Positions 44,437-53,439 of a DNA stretch of 64,000 nt are shown here, one piece after another. A program made the translations under genes and the position numbers. The stretch is taken from the NCBI RefSeq assembly GCF_018388465.1, contig NZ_CP074404.1, positions 2,914,001 to 2,978,000 of the forward strand, written 5' to 3'. The notes under the pieces are model-generated. The model was not told the DNA's origin and searched no databases. It saw nothing but the letters and a program-made list of their open reading frames with translations. The stretch comes from Cellulomonas fengjieae (GTDB taxonomy: Bacteria; Actinomycetota; Actinomycetes; Actinomycetales; Cellulomonadaceae). Numbering within the stretch: position 1 is the first letter of the stretch; each line of letters opens with the position of its first letter.

Positions 44437-44484
44437 CAACGTCCGAGCAGATGTAGGCCCTGACCTACAGCTGCTCGGACGTTG
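44437..44484. terminator. long bidirectional terminator
   Basis: A 21-bp stem with one mismatch and a six-base loop, three bases after the ABC ATPase stop and 12 bases from the stop of the convergent ferredoxin reductase gene. It is less GC-rich than the other terminators here. Confidence 0.88.
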
Positions 44485-44496
44485 CGGGGTGGTGGG

Positions 44497-45870
44497 TCAG
44501 CTGCGACCCAGGGAGATCTTGACCATCTCGTCGCGCGGGACGAGCTTCACGCGCTCGCGGCCGTGCGGCTCGCCCTGGCTGCGCTCGTAGGCGTCCAGGA
44601 GCTCCCAGCCCTGCCACGTGATGACGTCGACCCCGCGGCCGCGCAGGAACTCGGTGACCGCCTCGGGGTCGCGGTCGGTGGCCGTGTAGAAGGCCTCGCC
44701 CCCCTCGGCGACGTCCTCGCCGAGATGCCGGATCGTCTCCGACGCGTCCGACTTGGTGTGGCCGATGAGGCCCACCGGTCCGCGCTTGATCCAGCCCGTC
44801 GCGTACACCCCCGGCAGCTGCTCGCCGTCGACGTCGACCACGCGGCCCTCGCGGTTCGGGATCACGCCCGCCACGTCGTCGAACGGGATGTCCACCAGGG
44901 GCGACCCGAAGTACCCGACCGCGCGGTAGACGGCCTGCACCGGCCAGTCGTGCAGCTGACCCGTGCCGGTGACGTTCCCGTCTCCGTTGAGCGCCGTGCG
45001 CTCCGTGCGCAGGCCGACGACGTGACCGTCCTCGCCGAGGATCTCGACCGGCTTGTGCAGGAAGTGCAGGTGGATGCGCCGGCTCGCGGTGTTCTCCTCC
45101 GGCTCCTTCAGGGTCCAGTCGGTCAACGTCTTGACGACCTGCTTGGTCTGGTTCGAGGAGTGGATCGCGGCCATCGAGCCCTCGTCGAAGTCGAAGTCCT
45201 CGGGGTAGACGATGACGTCGACGTCCGGGACGTGCCCGAGCTCGCGCAGCTCGAGCGGCGAGAACTTCACCTGCGCCGGGCCGCGACGCGCGAACACGTG
45301 CACGTCCGTGACCGGCGAGGCCTTGAGGATGTCGTAGACATTGGCGGGCACCTCGGTGGGCAGCAGGTCGTCGGCGTGCTTGGCCAGGATGCGCGCGACG
45401 TCGAGCGCGACGTTGCCCGCGCCGAGCACGGCCACCTGCCGGGCCTCCAGCGGCCACGTGCGCGGCACGTCCGGGTGCCCGTCGTACCAGGACACGAAGT
45501 CCGCCGCGCCGAACGAGCCCTCGAGGTCGATGCCCGGGATCGGTAGCGCCGCGTCCCGGATGGAGCCCGTGGAGAAGATGACCGCGTCGTAGAACTGGCG
45601 CAGGTCGTCCAGCTTGAGGTCGGTGCCGTAGTCGACGTTGGCGAGCAGGCGGATGTCACCGCGCTCGAGCACCTTGTGCAGGGCGACGATGATCTGCTTG
45701 ATGCGCGGGTGGTCCGGCGCGACGCCGTAGCGCACCAGCCCGAACGGCGCGGGCAGGCGCTCGAAGAGGTCGATGCTGACGTCGAGGTCGGTCTTCGACA
45801 GGATGTCGGCGGCGTAGATGCCGGCCGGGCCGGCGCCGACGACAGCCACTCGCAGAGTCGGGGTGCTCAC
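44497..45870 (-). CDS. ferredoxin/adrenodoxin-NADP reductase (FprA type)
   Basis: 457 residues. Passes electrons from NADPH to ferredoxin, or the reverse, via FAD. FAD-binding VVGAGPAGIYAADIL at the N-terminus, the family segment FGLVRYGVAPDHPRIK, NADP-binding VLGAGNVALDVARIL near 155, and the C-terminal GWIKRGPVGLIGHTKSDA, as in M. tuberculosis FprA. GTG start at 45870. Partner ferredoxin is not in the window. Confidence 0.93.
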   Translation of the reverse strand: MSTPTLRVAVVGAGPAGIYAADILSKTDLDVSIDLFERLPAPFGLVRYGVAPDHPRIKQIIVALHKVLERGDIRLLANVDYGTDLKLDDLRQFYDAVIFSTGSIRDAALPIPGIDLEGSFGAADFVSWYDGHPDVPRTWPLEARQVAVLGAGNVALDVARILAKHADDLLPTEVPANVYDILKASPVTDVHVFARRGPAQVKFSPLELRELGHVPDVDVIVYPEDFDFDEGSMAAIHSSNQTKQVVKTLTDWTLKEPEENTASRRIHLHFLHKPVEILGEDGHVVGLRTERTALNGDGNVTGTGQLHDWPVQAVYRAVGYFGSPLVDIPFDDVAGVIPNREGRVVDVDGEQLPGVYATGWIKRGPVGLIGHTKSDASETIRHLGEDVAEGGEAFYTATDRDPEAVTEFLRGRGVDVITWQGWELLDAYERSQGEPHGRERVKLVPRDEMVKISLGRS

Positions 45871-46025
45871 GGGACGCGGGTGCCTTCCGATCAGGGGAGC
45901 CCTGCGTAAGGTGCGGCACGCCGGATCCCGGCAGAGCCAGGCACGACCGGCGGCACCGTGCAGGACTGTGCTCATCGCCAGTGTAGGACCGGCGGTGAGG
46001 CTTGCCTTCCCCGCGCGCCACCATC

Positions 46026-46053
46026 TGGACAGCGCTGGGACGCCACCTAGGCT
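46026..46053 (+). promoter_or_regulatory. promoter of the rarD-like gene (leaderless)
   Basis: TGGACA (46026-46031), 16-base spacer, TAGGCT (46048-46053). The -10 ends six bases before the GTG at 46060, so transcription should start at or beside the start codon. Confidence 0.65.
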
Positions 46054-46059
46054 CATCGG

Positions 46060-47016
46060 GTGCCCGACTCCCCCACCGCCGCGCGCCCCGTCGTCGCACC
46101 CCTCGACGGTCCGGGGCTGGCCGCCGGCGTCGGCGCCTACGTGCTCTGGGGGGTCCTGCCGCTGTACTTCCCCCTGCTGCAGCCGGCCGGTGCGGTCGAG
46201 ATCATCGCGCACCGCGTCGTCTGGTCGCTGCTGTTCTGCGTCGTCCTGCTCCTCGCGACGCGCACGTGGGACGCGTTCGTCGGTGCCCTGCGCTCGCGGC
46301 GCACGCTCGGGCTGCTGTCGGTCGCGGCCGTGCTGCTCGCGGTGAACTGGCTCGTCTTCGTGTTCGGCATCCTCACCGACCGCGTCGTCGACGCGGCGCT
46401 CGGCTACTACATCAACCCGCTCGTCACCGTCACGCTCGCGGTCGTCGTCCTGCGCGAGAGGCTGCGGCCCGTCCAGTGGGTGGCGCTGGGGTGCGGGGCG
46501 GCCGCCGTGGTGGTCATCACCGCGGGCTACGGTCGGCTGCCCTGGATCGCGCTGGTGCTCGCGCTGAGCTTCGGGTTCTACGGGTTGATCAAGAACCGGG
46601 TGGGGCGCAACCTCGGCGCCGTGCCCGGCCTGACGGTCGAGACGCTCGTCCTGGCCCCGCTGGCCCTCGGCTACCTGCTGTGGATGGGTGCCGTCGGCCA
46701 GGGGGCGTTCGGTGCGCACGGCACGGCGCACGCGCTGGTGCTCGCGTCCTCGGGCGTCGTCACGGCCATCCCGCTGCTGCTGTTCAACTCCGCCGCGCGG
46801 CGCCTTCCCCTGTCGATGCTCGGGCTGCTGCAGTACATCGCACCCACCCTGCAACTGCTCATCGGCGTGCTGGTGCTGCACGAGCAGATGCCCGCGGCCC
46901 GGTGGTGGGGCTTCGCGCTGGTGTGGACGGCGCTGGCGATCCTCACGGTCGACGGCGTGCGCACCAGCCGCGCGCAACGGCTCGACCGGCGCGCGGCCAG
47001 CCTCAACGCGGGCTGA
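46060..47016 (+). CDS. rarD: EamA-family transporter, RarD type
   Basis: 318 residues with ten predicted transmembrane helices in two EamA repeats. [26 protein letters not shown] and ALGYYINPL match RarD, a permease linked to chloramphenicol sensitivity in E. coli but of uncertain substrate. GTG start, no SD. Its 3' end overlaps the convergent phosphatase gene by 14 bases. Confidence 0.9.
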   Translation: MPDSPTAARPVVAPLDGPGLAAGVGAYVLWGVLPLYFPLLQPAGAVEIIAHRVVWSLLFCVVLLLATRTWDAFVGALRSRRTLGLLSVAAVLLAVNWLVFVFGILTDRVVDAALGYYINPLVTVTLAVVVLRERLRPVQWVALGCGAAAVVVITAGYGRLPWIALVLALSFGFYGLIKNRVGRNLGAVPGLTVETLVLAPLALGYLLWMGAVGQGAFGAHGTAHALVLASSGVVTAIPLLLFNSAARRLPLSMLGLLQYIAPTLQLLIGVLVLHEQMPAARWWGFALVWTALAILTVDGVRTSRAQRLDRRAASLNAG

Positions 47017-47737
47017 GCGTCGCGTCGAGCACGATCACGGTGACGTTGTCCCGGCCTCCCGCGGCGAGCGCCGCCGCGACGAGACGGTCCGCAGCGGCCT
47101 GGGCGTCGTCCTCGGCGCGCAGCTCCGCCTGGACGCGGGCGTCCGACAGCACGTCCGTCAGCCCGTCGGAGCACACGAGCATCCGGTCGCCCGGGCTCAC
47201 CGGCAGCAGCCACACGTCGGGCTCGACGTCGCTGGCGCCACCCCCCAGCACCCGCGTGACCACGTTCCTGCGCGGGTGGTGCGCCACGTCCGTGGGTGCG
47301 ACCAGGCCGCGCTCGACGAGCTCCGCCACCTCCGAGTGGTCCCGGCTCACCTGCTCCAGGACGCCCCCGGCCATCCGGTAGGTCCGCGAGTCCCCCACGT
47401 TGAGCACGAGCCAGCAGGGCGTCCCGGCGTGGGTCGTCACGACGACGCCGGTCACGGTCGTGCCCGGCCTGCGGCCCGTCTCCGCCGGCAGGTTCCTGAC
47501 CGCGACGTGCGCCGCGCGCACGGCCGACCGCACGTCCGCCGGGGTCGGCGTCCCGGCCCCGAGCCCCTGCAGCGCCTCGACGGCCGTCCTGCTCGCCACC
47601 TCGCCGGCCTCGTGGCCGCCCATGCCGTCGGCGACGACGTAGAGACCGTCCGCGGCCGACACGCTGTCCTCGTTGCGCGCGCGCCCCGCCTGGTGGCTGG
47701 CGACACCGACGCGGAGGCGCACGCGAGGATCGGTCAT
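47003..47737 (-). CDS. PP2C-family Ser/Thr protein phosphatase
   Basis: 244 residues from the ATG at 47737 ([16 protein letters not shown]). Metal-dependent phosphatase with all hallmark motifs: [52 protein letters not shown] and GRDNVTVIV. Acts against Ser/Thr kinases of the Pkn type in the cytoplasm. In-frame ATG at 47794 would add 19 residues; start is uncertain. Next to an FHA-domain protein, the usual phospho-Thr reader, but no kinase gene is present here. Confidence 0.92.
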   Translation of the reverse strand: MTDPRVRLRVGVASHQAGRARNEDSVSAADGLYVVADGMGGHEAGEVASRTAVEALQGLGAGTPTPADVRSAVRAAHVAVRNLPAETGRRPGTTVTGVVVTTHAGTPCWLVLNVGDSRTYRMAGGVLEQVSRDHSEVAELVERGLVAPTDVAHHPRRNVVTRVLGGGASDVEPDVWLLPVSPGDRMLVCSDGLTDVLSDARVQAELRAEDDAQAAADRLVAAALAAGGRDNVTVIVLDATLSPR

Positions 47738-47834
47738 CGCGCGGAAGTCCGGAGGGTCATCGACGTCCTTCTGTCCGTGAGTCGACGTCAGCATAGTCAG
47801 TCGAACCGGACGTACCGCACCGGCGGCCCGGGGG

Positions 47835-49055
47835 TCAGTGCGCTGTGACCTGCAAGGATCGTCCACCGAACCGGACGGACGCGCCCGGAGCGACGTCGAC
47901 CCGGGACCCCGGCCGAAGGACGACCGTGCGCCCGTCGGGCGTCGCGACGACCGTCCCGTTGGTCGAGCCGCGGTCCATCACCCAGAGGCGGCCGTCGGCG
48001 TGGAGCCCGAACGCCAGGTGCACCTTGGAGATCGACCGTTCGGGGTCGTCGATCGCGACCACGTGCTCGGTGCCCGTCTCCGCGACCGGGTGCCGGCCGA
48101 CGAGCCCGTCACCTCTGACGTCCACCACCTCACCGGTGTCGAAGCGCAGCCGCAGCCGCGTCCCGGACGCACGCGCCCGCCCGGCCCGCGAGGTGTCGCG
48201 CAGCCGGGTGCGCTCGAGCTCGCGCAGGTCCTCGCCGGCCGGCCGCACCAGCGGGGAACCCGCCAGGTCGGGCCGGGGGCCGGCCAGCAGGGCCGGCGGC
48301 GGCACGGCCCGCGTGCTCGGCGCCGGCGCGGGTGCGTCGATGAGCGGGCCGGCCGGCGGTGGGTCGGCCGGACGTGCTCCGGGGTCGACGGTGATCACGG
48401 CGGGATGGGTCGGGGCCGCCGGCTCACCGGACGACGCGCCCGGGACGGCGCGGATCATCGCGGTCGGCGCCGAGGACGTGCCGGGTTCGATGGCGCGGGC
48501 GACCGCCAGGTTCAGTGCACGGGCACTGTCGCGTCCCACGACGGCCGAGCGACCGAACGGGGCGAGGAGCACCAGCGTGCCGGCGGCCTTGTCGTGCCAC
48601 CCGCGCTGGGCCGCACCGCGGTCCCAGGCCCCCGAGGCCACGACGACCCACTGGCCGACGCCGAACGCGAGCGTCCCGGCGGCGACCACGAGCTGGCGCA
48701 CCAGGACGCGCAGGAGCCCCGCCGGCCGGCCGGTCTCCGGCGACAGCGTCCGGATGCCGGTGAGGACGCTCCCGACGGTCGCCCCCGTACGCGCCTCGGC
48801 GATCCACTGCCCCGCGCCCACGACGAGCACGAGCGCGAGCGGCAGCAGCGCCGGCGCGCCGGACGGCCCGAGCGCGGCGGCCACCGCGTAGCCGAGGCCC
48901 GCGGCGCCCAGGGCGACGAGGGTGTCGAGAGCGAAGGCGCCGACGCGTCGACCCACGGGCGCGACCGCCCACGGTGCGACGGCGAACGCGGGGGGTTCCG
49001 TGCGGGCGCGCCGGGCCGTCGGGCCGGGCAGTGACTCGTGCTCTGCAGTGCCCAC
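47835..49055 (-). CDS. RDD-domain membrane protein with C-terminal FHA domain
   Basis: 406 residues. N-terminal RDD domain (about 30-175: VGRRVGAFALDTLVA, four hydrophobic helices), a Pro/Ala-rich linker (about 180-290) and an FHA domain (about 300-400) with the phospho-Thr binding residues in RSISKVHLAF and DRGSTNGTVV. FHA domains bind phosphothreonine; RDD proteins are small membrane proteins of mostly unknown role. GTG start at 49055 with GGAGGA SD. Cotranscribed with the phosphatase gene. Confidence 0.9.
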   Translation of the reverse strand: MGTAEHESLPGPTARRARTEPPAFAVAPWAVAPVGRRVGAFALDTLVALGAAGLGYAVAAALGPSGAPALLPLALVLVVGAGQWIAEARTGATVGSVLTGIRTLSPETGRPAGLLRVLVRQLVVAAGTLAFGVGQWVVVASGAWDRGAAQRGWHDKAAGTLVLLAPFGRSAVVGRDSARALNLAVARAIEPGTSSAPTAMIRAVPGASSGEPAAPTHPAVITVDPGARPADPPPAGPLIDAPAPAPSTRAVPPPALLAGPRPDLAGSPLVRPAGEDLRELERTRLRDTSRAGRARASGTRLRLRFDTGEVVDVRGDGLVGRHPVAETGTEHVVAIDDPERSISKVHLAFGLHADGRLWVMDRGSTNGTVVATPDGRTVVLRPGSRVDVAPGASVRFGGRSLQVTAH

Positions 49056-49141
49056 AGGTTCCTCCGCGTGCCGCCGGCGTGCCGCGCGTCATGCTGCCAG
49101 ACGCGGCAGCGGACCCGCGCCTGCGTTCACCCGACCGAGGG

Positions 49142-50149
49142 TCAGGCCGCGCGGTCCACGAGCACGTCGGCGAACGACACGAGCGCGTCCTTGACCGGCC
49201 CTGCGGGCAGCGGGTCGAGCTCGCGCACGGCGGCCTGCGCCAGCGCGACCGCGCGGGCGCGGGTGTCGTCGACCACGGGGTGCACGCGCAGCGCGGCGAC
49301 CGCGGTCGCCAGGTCGGCGTCGGCGGACAGGTCACCGTCGAGCAGGGCGACCAGCGCGAGGTCCTCGGGCGACGCACCGTCGCGCGCGGCGCGCGCGCGC
49401 AGCAGGAGGGCCGGCATCGTCGGCACCCGCTCGCGCAGGTCGGTACCCGGGGTCTTGCCCGTCAGGTCGCCGTCGGAGGTCAGGTCCAGGACGTCGTCGG
49501 CCAGCTGGAACGCGACGCCGATCTTCTCCCCGAAAGCCGTCACGATGTCGACGACGGCCGGCCGACAGCCCGCGAACATCGCGCCGAACCGGGCGGACGT
49601 CGCGATCAAGGAGGCGGTCTTGTCCGCGAGGACCTGGAGGTAGTGCTCGACGCGGTCGTCCTCGGGACGCGGACCCACGGTCTCGTGCAGCTGACCGAGG
49701 CACAGGCGCTCGAACGTCGTCGCCTGGATCCGGACGGCGTCCGGGCCGAGCCCGGCGACCGTGGCGGACGCCCGGGCGAACAGCAGGTCGCCGGTGAGGA
49801 TCGCCACGGAGTTGCCCCAGACCTCGTGGGCGGCGGGCGCACCGCGGCGCAGCGGCGCCGAGTCCATGACGTCGTCGTGGTACAGCGTGGCCAGGTGCGT
49901 CAGCTCGACGACGACCGCCGCGTCCACGACCTCGCGCCGCGACCCGTCGCCGAGCTCCGCGGCGAGCAGGGTCAGCAGCGGCCGCAGCCGCTTGCCGCCG
50001 GCGTTGACCAGGTGCCGCGACGCGTCGTCGGCCAGCGGGTCCACGTTGGTCACGGCGTCGCGCAGCCGCTCCTCGACCAGGGCGAGCCGCTCCGTCAGGC
50101 GGTCGGCCAGGTCGGGATCAACCAGCGGGAAGGCCGTCATCGAAGTCAC
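49142..50149 (-). CDS. polyprenyl diphosphate synthase
   Basis: 335 residues. Chain-elongating trans-prenyltransferase. First Asp-rich motif HDDVMD (about 90-95) and second ADDVLD (about 219-224) bind Mg-diphosphate; GGKRLRPLL binds IPP. Its place beside the complex I operon suggests it makes the menaquinone side chain (hepta- to nonaprenyl). GTG start at 50149 lies six bases after a TAGGTT hexamer without SD, so leaderless; an ATG at 50140 is possible. Chain length cannot be read safely from sequence. Confidence 0.92.
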   Translation of the reverse strand: MTSMTAFPLVDPDLADRLTERLALVEERLRDAVTNVDPLADDASRHLVNAGGKRLRPLLTLLAAELGDGSRREVVDAAVVVELTHLATLYHDDVMDSAPLRRGAPAAHEVWGNSVAILTGDLLFARASATVAGLGPDAVRIQATTFERLCLGQLHETVGPRPEDDRVEHYLQVLADKTASLIATSARFGAMFAGCRPAVVDIVTAFGEKIGVAFQLADDVLDLTSDGDLTGKTPGTDLRERVPTMPALLLRARAARDGASPEDLALVALLDGDLSADADLATAVAALRVHPVVDDTRARAVALAQAAVRELDPLPAGPVKDALVSFADVLVDRAA

Positions 50150-50195
50150 GGCTAGAACCTATCCCGGCGCGGCGACCCCACCCGACACGAGTGCG

Positions 50196-51893
50196 TCACG
50201 GCAGGAACGCCGCCACGTCCGCGATGAGCTCGAGCACGGGCGACGGGAAGACGCCCAGGGCGACCGTCAGGACCGCGCAGACCGCGATCGCGACGGTCGC
50301 GAACCCCTCGGTACCGACGACCGTGGTGGTCACCCTCGAGCGCGCCGCGACCGCCGTCTCCGTCTCGACGGCGACCGACGTGCCCCCGAGCGCCGGCTGG
50401 CCGGCCACGGTCGGGGCCGCGACGGCGGGCACCGCCTCGTCGGGCACGGCCGGCTCCGTGAAGAACATCAGCACGATGATCCGCACGTAGAAGAAGACCG
50501 CGGCCGCCGAGACGATCACGCCGATCAACGCCAGCGGCCAGGCGTCGCCCTCGACCGCCGCGGAGAACACGGCGAACTTGCCGGAGAAGCCGGCGGTCAG
50601 CGGGATCCCGGCGAACGAGAGCAGGAACAGCGCGAACGTGACCGCGAGGACCGGGTGGGTGCGGCCGAGGCCGGCCCACTGCGACACGTGCGTGGCCTCG
50701 CCCAGGATCGGGCTGGGCCCGTCGGTGCCGTCGGCGTGACCGGCGCGCTCGCGCACCAGCCAGACGATGCCGAACGCGCCGACGCTCGCCGCGCCGTAGG
50801 CCAGGAGGTAGAAGAGCACCGCGACGATCCCGGCCTCGTTGAGGGCGATGATGCCCGTGAGGACGAACCCGGCGTGCGCGATCGAGGAGTACGCCAGGAC
50901 GCGCTTCATGTCCGTCTGCACCAGTGCGGCGGCCGTGCCGACGACCATCGTGAGGATCGCGACGGTCCACAGGACGACGTCCAGGTCCCACTCCAGGCCG
51001 GGCAGCATCGTGTAGACGACCCGCAGGAGCGCGCCGAACGCGGCGATCTTGGTGCCCGCCGCCATGAAGCCGGTGATCGGCGTCGGGGCACCCTGGTAGA
51101 CGTCGGGCGTCCACGTGTGGAACGGCACCGCACCGACCTTGAACAGCAGGCCGGACAGGACCAGCACGGCACCGACCAGCAGCAGGCCGTCGAGGCCGCC
51201 GGGTACCTGGGTGGCCTCGGCGATCTCGGAGTACCGCAGCGAGCCGGAGTAGCCGTAGAGCAGCGCGATGCCGAACAGCAGGAGCGCGGAGGAGAACGCA
51301 CCCAGCAGGAAGTACTTCATGGACGCCTCCTGCGACAGCAGGCGGCGGCGACGGGCCATCCCCGTGAGCAGGTACAGCGGGAGCGAGAGGACCTCGAGCG
51401 CCACGAACAGCGTCAGCAGGTCACCGGTCGCCGGGAAGATCAGCATGCCGCCGGTGGCGAACAGCACCAGCGGGTAGATCTCGGTCTGGTGCACACCCTT
51501 GCGGCGGGCCAGCTCCTCGTACTCCGACCCCGGCACGGCGGCGGCGTTCGGAGCGAACGCGTCCTCGCCCGTCTCCGTGCGGTCCGCGATGACGAGCAGC
51601 CCGAGCAGGGCCATCAGCGCGATGGTGCCCTGCAGGACCAGGGTCGGCCCGTCGACCAGGAGGGAGCCGCCGAGCACGGTGGTGCCGCCGGTCTCCGCGA
51701 CCCCGCCCCACAGCGCCGCGACCGCGATGATGGCGCCGAACAGCGCGGCGAGGGACAGCGTGAGCTGCACCGTGCGCCGGAACCGCGCGGGCACGAAGGC
51801 CTCGACGAGCACGCCGAGCACGGCGGCGAGCAGCACGATGACGACGGGGCTCAGCGCGGCCCAGTCGACGTCCGGTGCGACGAAGTCGTTCAC
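50196..51893 (-). CDS. nuoN: NADH-quinone oxidoreductase subunit N
   Basis: 565 residues, antiporter-like membrane subunit with about 14 helices; proton pumping. GTG start at 51893 overlapping nuoM by GTGA. Conserved FKVGAVPFHTWTPDVYQGAP and the pump Lys/Glu pattern. A longer loop after helix 4 (about residues 90-125, charged) is typical of actinobacterial NuoN. Last nuo gene; 46 bases separate it from the polyprenyl synthase promoter region. Confidence 0.96.
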   Translation of the reverse strand: MNDFVAPDVDWAALSPVVIVLLAAVLGVLVEAFVPARFRRTVQLTLSLAALFGAIIAVAALWGGVAETGGTTVLGGSLLVDGPTLVLQGTIALMALLGLLVIADRTETGEDAFAPNAAAVPGSEYEELARRKGVHQTEIYPLVLFATGGMLIFPATGDLLTLFVALEVLSLPLYLLTGMARRRRLLSQEASMKYFLLGAFSSALLLFGIALLYGYSGSLRYSEIAEATQVPGGLDGLLLVGAVLVLSGLLFKVGAVPFHTWTPDVYQGAPTPITGFMAAGTKIAAFGALLRVVYTMLPGLEWDLDVVLWTVAILTMVVGTAAALVQTDMKRVLAYSSIAHAGFVLTGIIALNEAGIVAVLFYLLAYGAASVGAFGIVWLVRERAGHADGTDGPSPILGEATHVSQWAGLGRTHPVLAVTFALFLLSFAGIPLTAGFSGKFAVFSAAVEGDAWPLALIGVIVSAAAVFFYVRIIVLMFFTEPAVPDEAVPAVAAPTVAGQPALGGTSVAVETETAVAARSRVTTTVVGTEGFATVAIAVCAVLTVALGVFPSPVLELIADVAAFLP

Positions 51894-53428
51894 TTGTCGC
51901 TCCCTTCGTTGGTTGCGGCACCGGCGGGCACGTCCTGCACGCCGACCTGCTCGAGCGTCACGCTCGCGGGCGGACGCACCAGGTCGAGCGCGGGCCCGGG
52001 TACGAAGCCGAGGACGAGCATGAGCGCGAGCAGCGGGGCGATGACCCACCGCTCACGGCCGTCCGCGTCGGGCATCCCGGCGAGCTCCGGGTGCGACGGG
52101 CCGGTGAACATGCGCTGGTAGGTCCAGAGCACGTAGATCGCGGCCAGCACGACCCCGAGGCTGGCGACGACCGCCGCCGCGGGGTGACGCGCGAACGTGC
52201 CGACGAGCACGAGGAACTCACTGACGAAGGTCGACAGACCGGGCAGCGACAGCGCCGACAGGCCGGCGACCAGGAAGGTCCCCGCGAGCACGGGCACGAT
52301 GCGCTGCAGCCCGCCGAAGTCGGCGATCTGCTGCGACCCGCGGCGGGCCACCAGGAATCCGGCGATGAGGAACAGCGCGGCCGTGGAGAGGCCGTGGTTG
52401 ACCATGTAGAACGAGGAGCCGGCCACCGACGTCGACGTGAAGGCGAAGATGCCCAGCACGATGAAGCCGAAGTGCGACACCGAGGTGTACGCGATGAGCC
52501 GCATGATGTCCTTCTGCCCGATCGCGAGCAGCGCCCCGTAGAGGATCGACACCACGGCCAGCACGATGACCACCGGCGCCGCCCAGCGCGAGGCGTTGGG
52601 GAACAGCGGCAGGCACAGCGTGAGCATCCCGAACGTGCCGACCTTGTCCAGCACGCCGACCAGGAGCGTCGAGGTACCGGCGGGAGACTGCTGCACGGCG
52701 TCGGGCAACCACGTGTGCACCGGGAACATCGGCGCCTTGATGGCGAACGCCAGGAAGAACGCGCAGAACATGAGCTTCTCGGCGGTCGGGTCGAGCGCGA
52801 TGCCCGTGAGGTTGTCCGTCAGGAAGCCCTGCGGGCCACCGGGCCCCTGCAGGTAGAGCGCGATGACGCCCACCAGCATCACCAGCCCACCGGCCAGCGA
52901 GTAGAGCAGGAACTTCACGGCCGCGTACCGGCGCTGGGCGCCGCCGAACATCCCGATCATGAAGTAGACCGGGATGAGCATGGCCTCGAACAGCACGTAG
53001 AAGAGGAACAGGTCGCGCGCGGCGAACACGGCGACGATGAACGCCTCGAGCAGCAGCACGAGCGCGAGGTACCGGCGCAGCTTGTCCGTCGCAGCCGTGA
53101 GGCTGCCCTGCTCACGCCAGGAGGCGAGCACGACCAGCGGCACCAGCAGCACGGACATCAGGATCAGGGCGAGCCCGACCCCGTCGACGCCGACCGCGTA
53201 GGACACCCCGAAGGCGGGGATCCAGCCGTGGATCTCGGAGAGCTGGACGGCGCCGGCGTCGGACACGTCGAACGCGGTCAGGGCCGCGACGCCGAGCAGG
53301 AGCTCGAGGACCGTGACGCCGAGCGCGACGGCCCGAGCACGGCTGGCAGGCAGGACCCACAGCGCCACCGCGCCCAGCACGGGCACGACGATGAGGGCGG
53401 TCAGCCAGGGGAAGGAGGACGACATCAC
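51890..53428 (-). CDS. nuoM: NADH-quinone oxidoreductase subunit M
   Basis: 512 residues, antiporter-like proton-pumping subunit. FFAIKAPMFPVHTWLPDA-type signature (AFAIKAPMFPVHTWLPDA) and the key Glu in helix 5 region (VLFEAMLIPVYFMIG). GTG at 53428 or ATG at 53425; AAGGAG is six or nine bases upstream. Eleven bases downstream of nuoL. Confidence 0.96.
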   Translation of the reverse strand: MMSSSFPWLTALIVVPVLGAVALWVLPASRARAVALGVTVLELLLGVAALTAFDVSDAGAVQLSEIHGWIPAFGVSYAVGVDGVGLALILMSVLLVPLVVLASWREQGSLTAATDKLRRYLALVLLLEAFIVAVFAARDLFLFYVLFEAMLIPVYFMIGMFGGAQRRYAAVKFLLYSLAGGLVMLVGVIALYLQGPGGPQGFLTDNLTGIALDPTAEKLMFCAFFLAFAIKAPMFPVHTWLPDAVQQSPAGTSTLLVGVLDKVGTFGMLTLCLPLFPNASRWAAPVVIVLAVVSILYGALLAIGQKDIMRLIAYTSVSHFGFIVLGIFAFTSTSVAGSSFYMVNHGLSTAALFLIAGFLVARRGSQQIADFGGLQRIVPVLAGTFLVAGLSALSLPGLSTFVSEFLVLVGTFARHPAAAVVASLGVVLAAIYVLWTYQRMFTGPSHPELAGMPDADGRERWVIAPLLALMLVLGFVPGPALDLVRPPASVTLEQVGVQDVPAGAATNEGSDK

Positions 53429-53439
53429 TCAGTGCTCCT

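Noticed and set aside
45871..46977. N-terminal extension of the ferredoxin reductase through rarD on the opposite strand
   Set aside because: The extension mirrors rarD and has no homology to the FprA family; the FAD motif starts right after the GTG at 45870.
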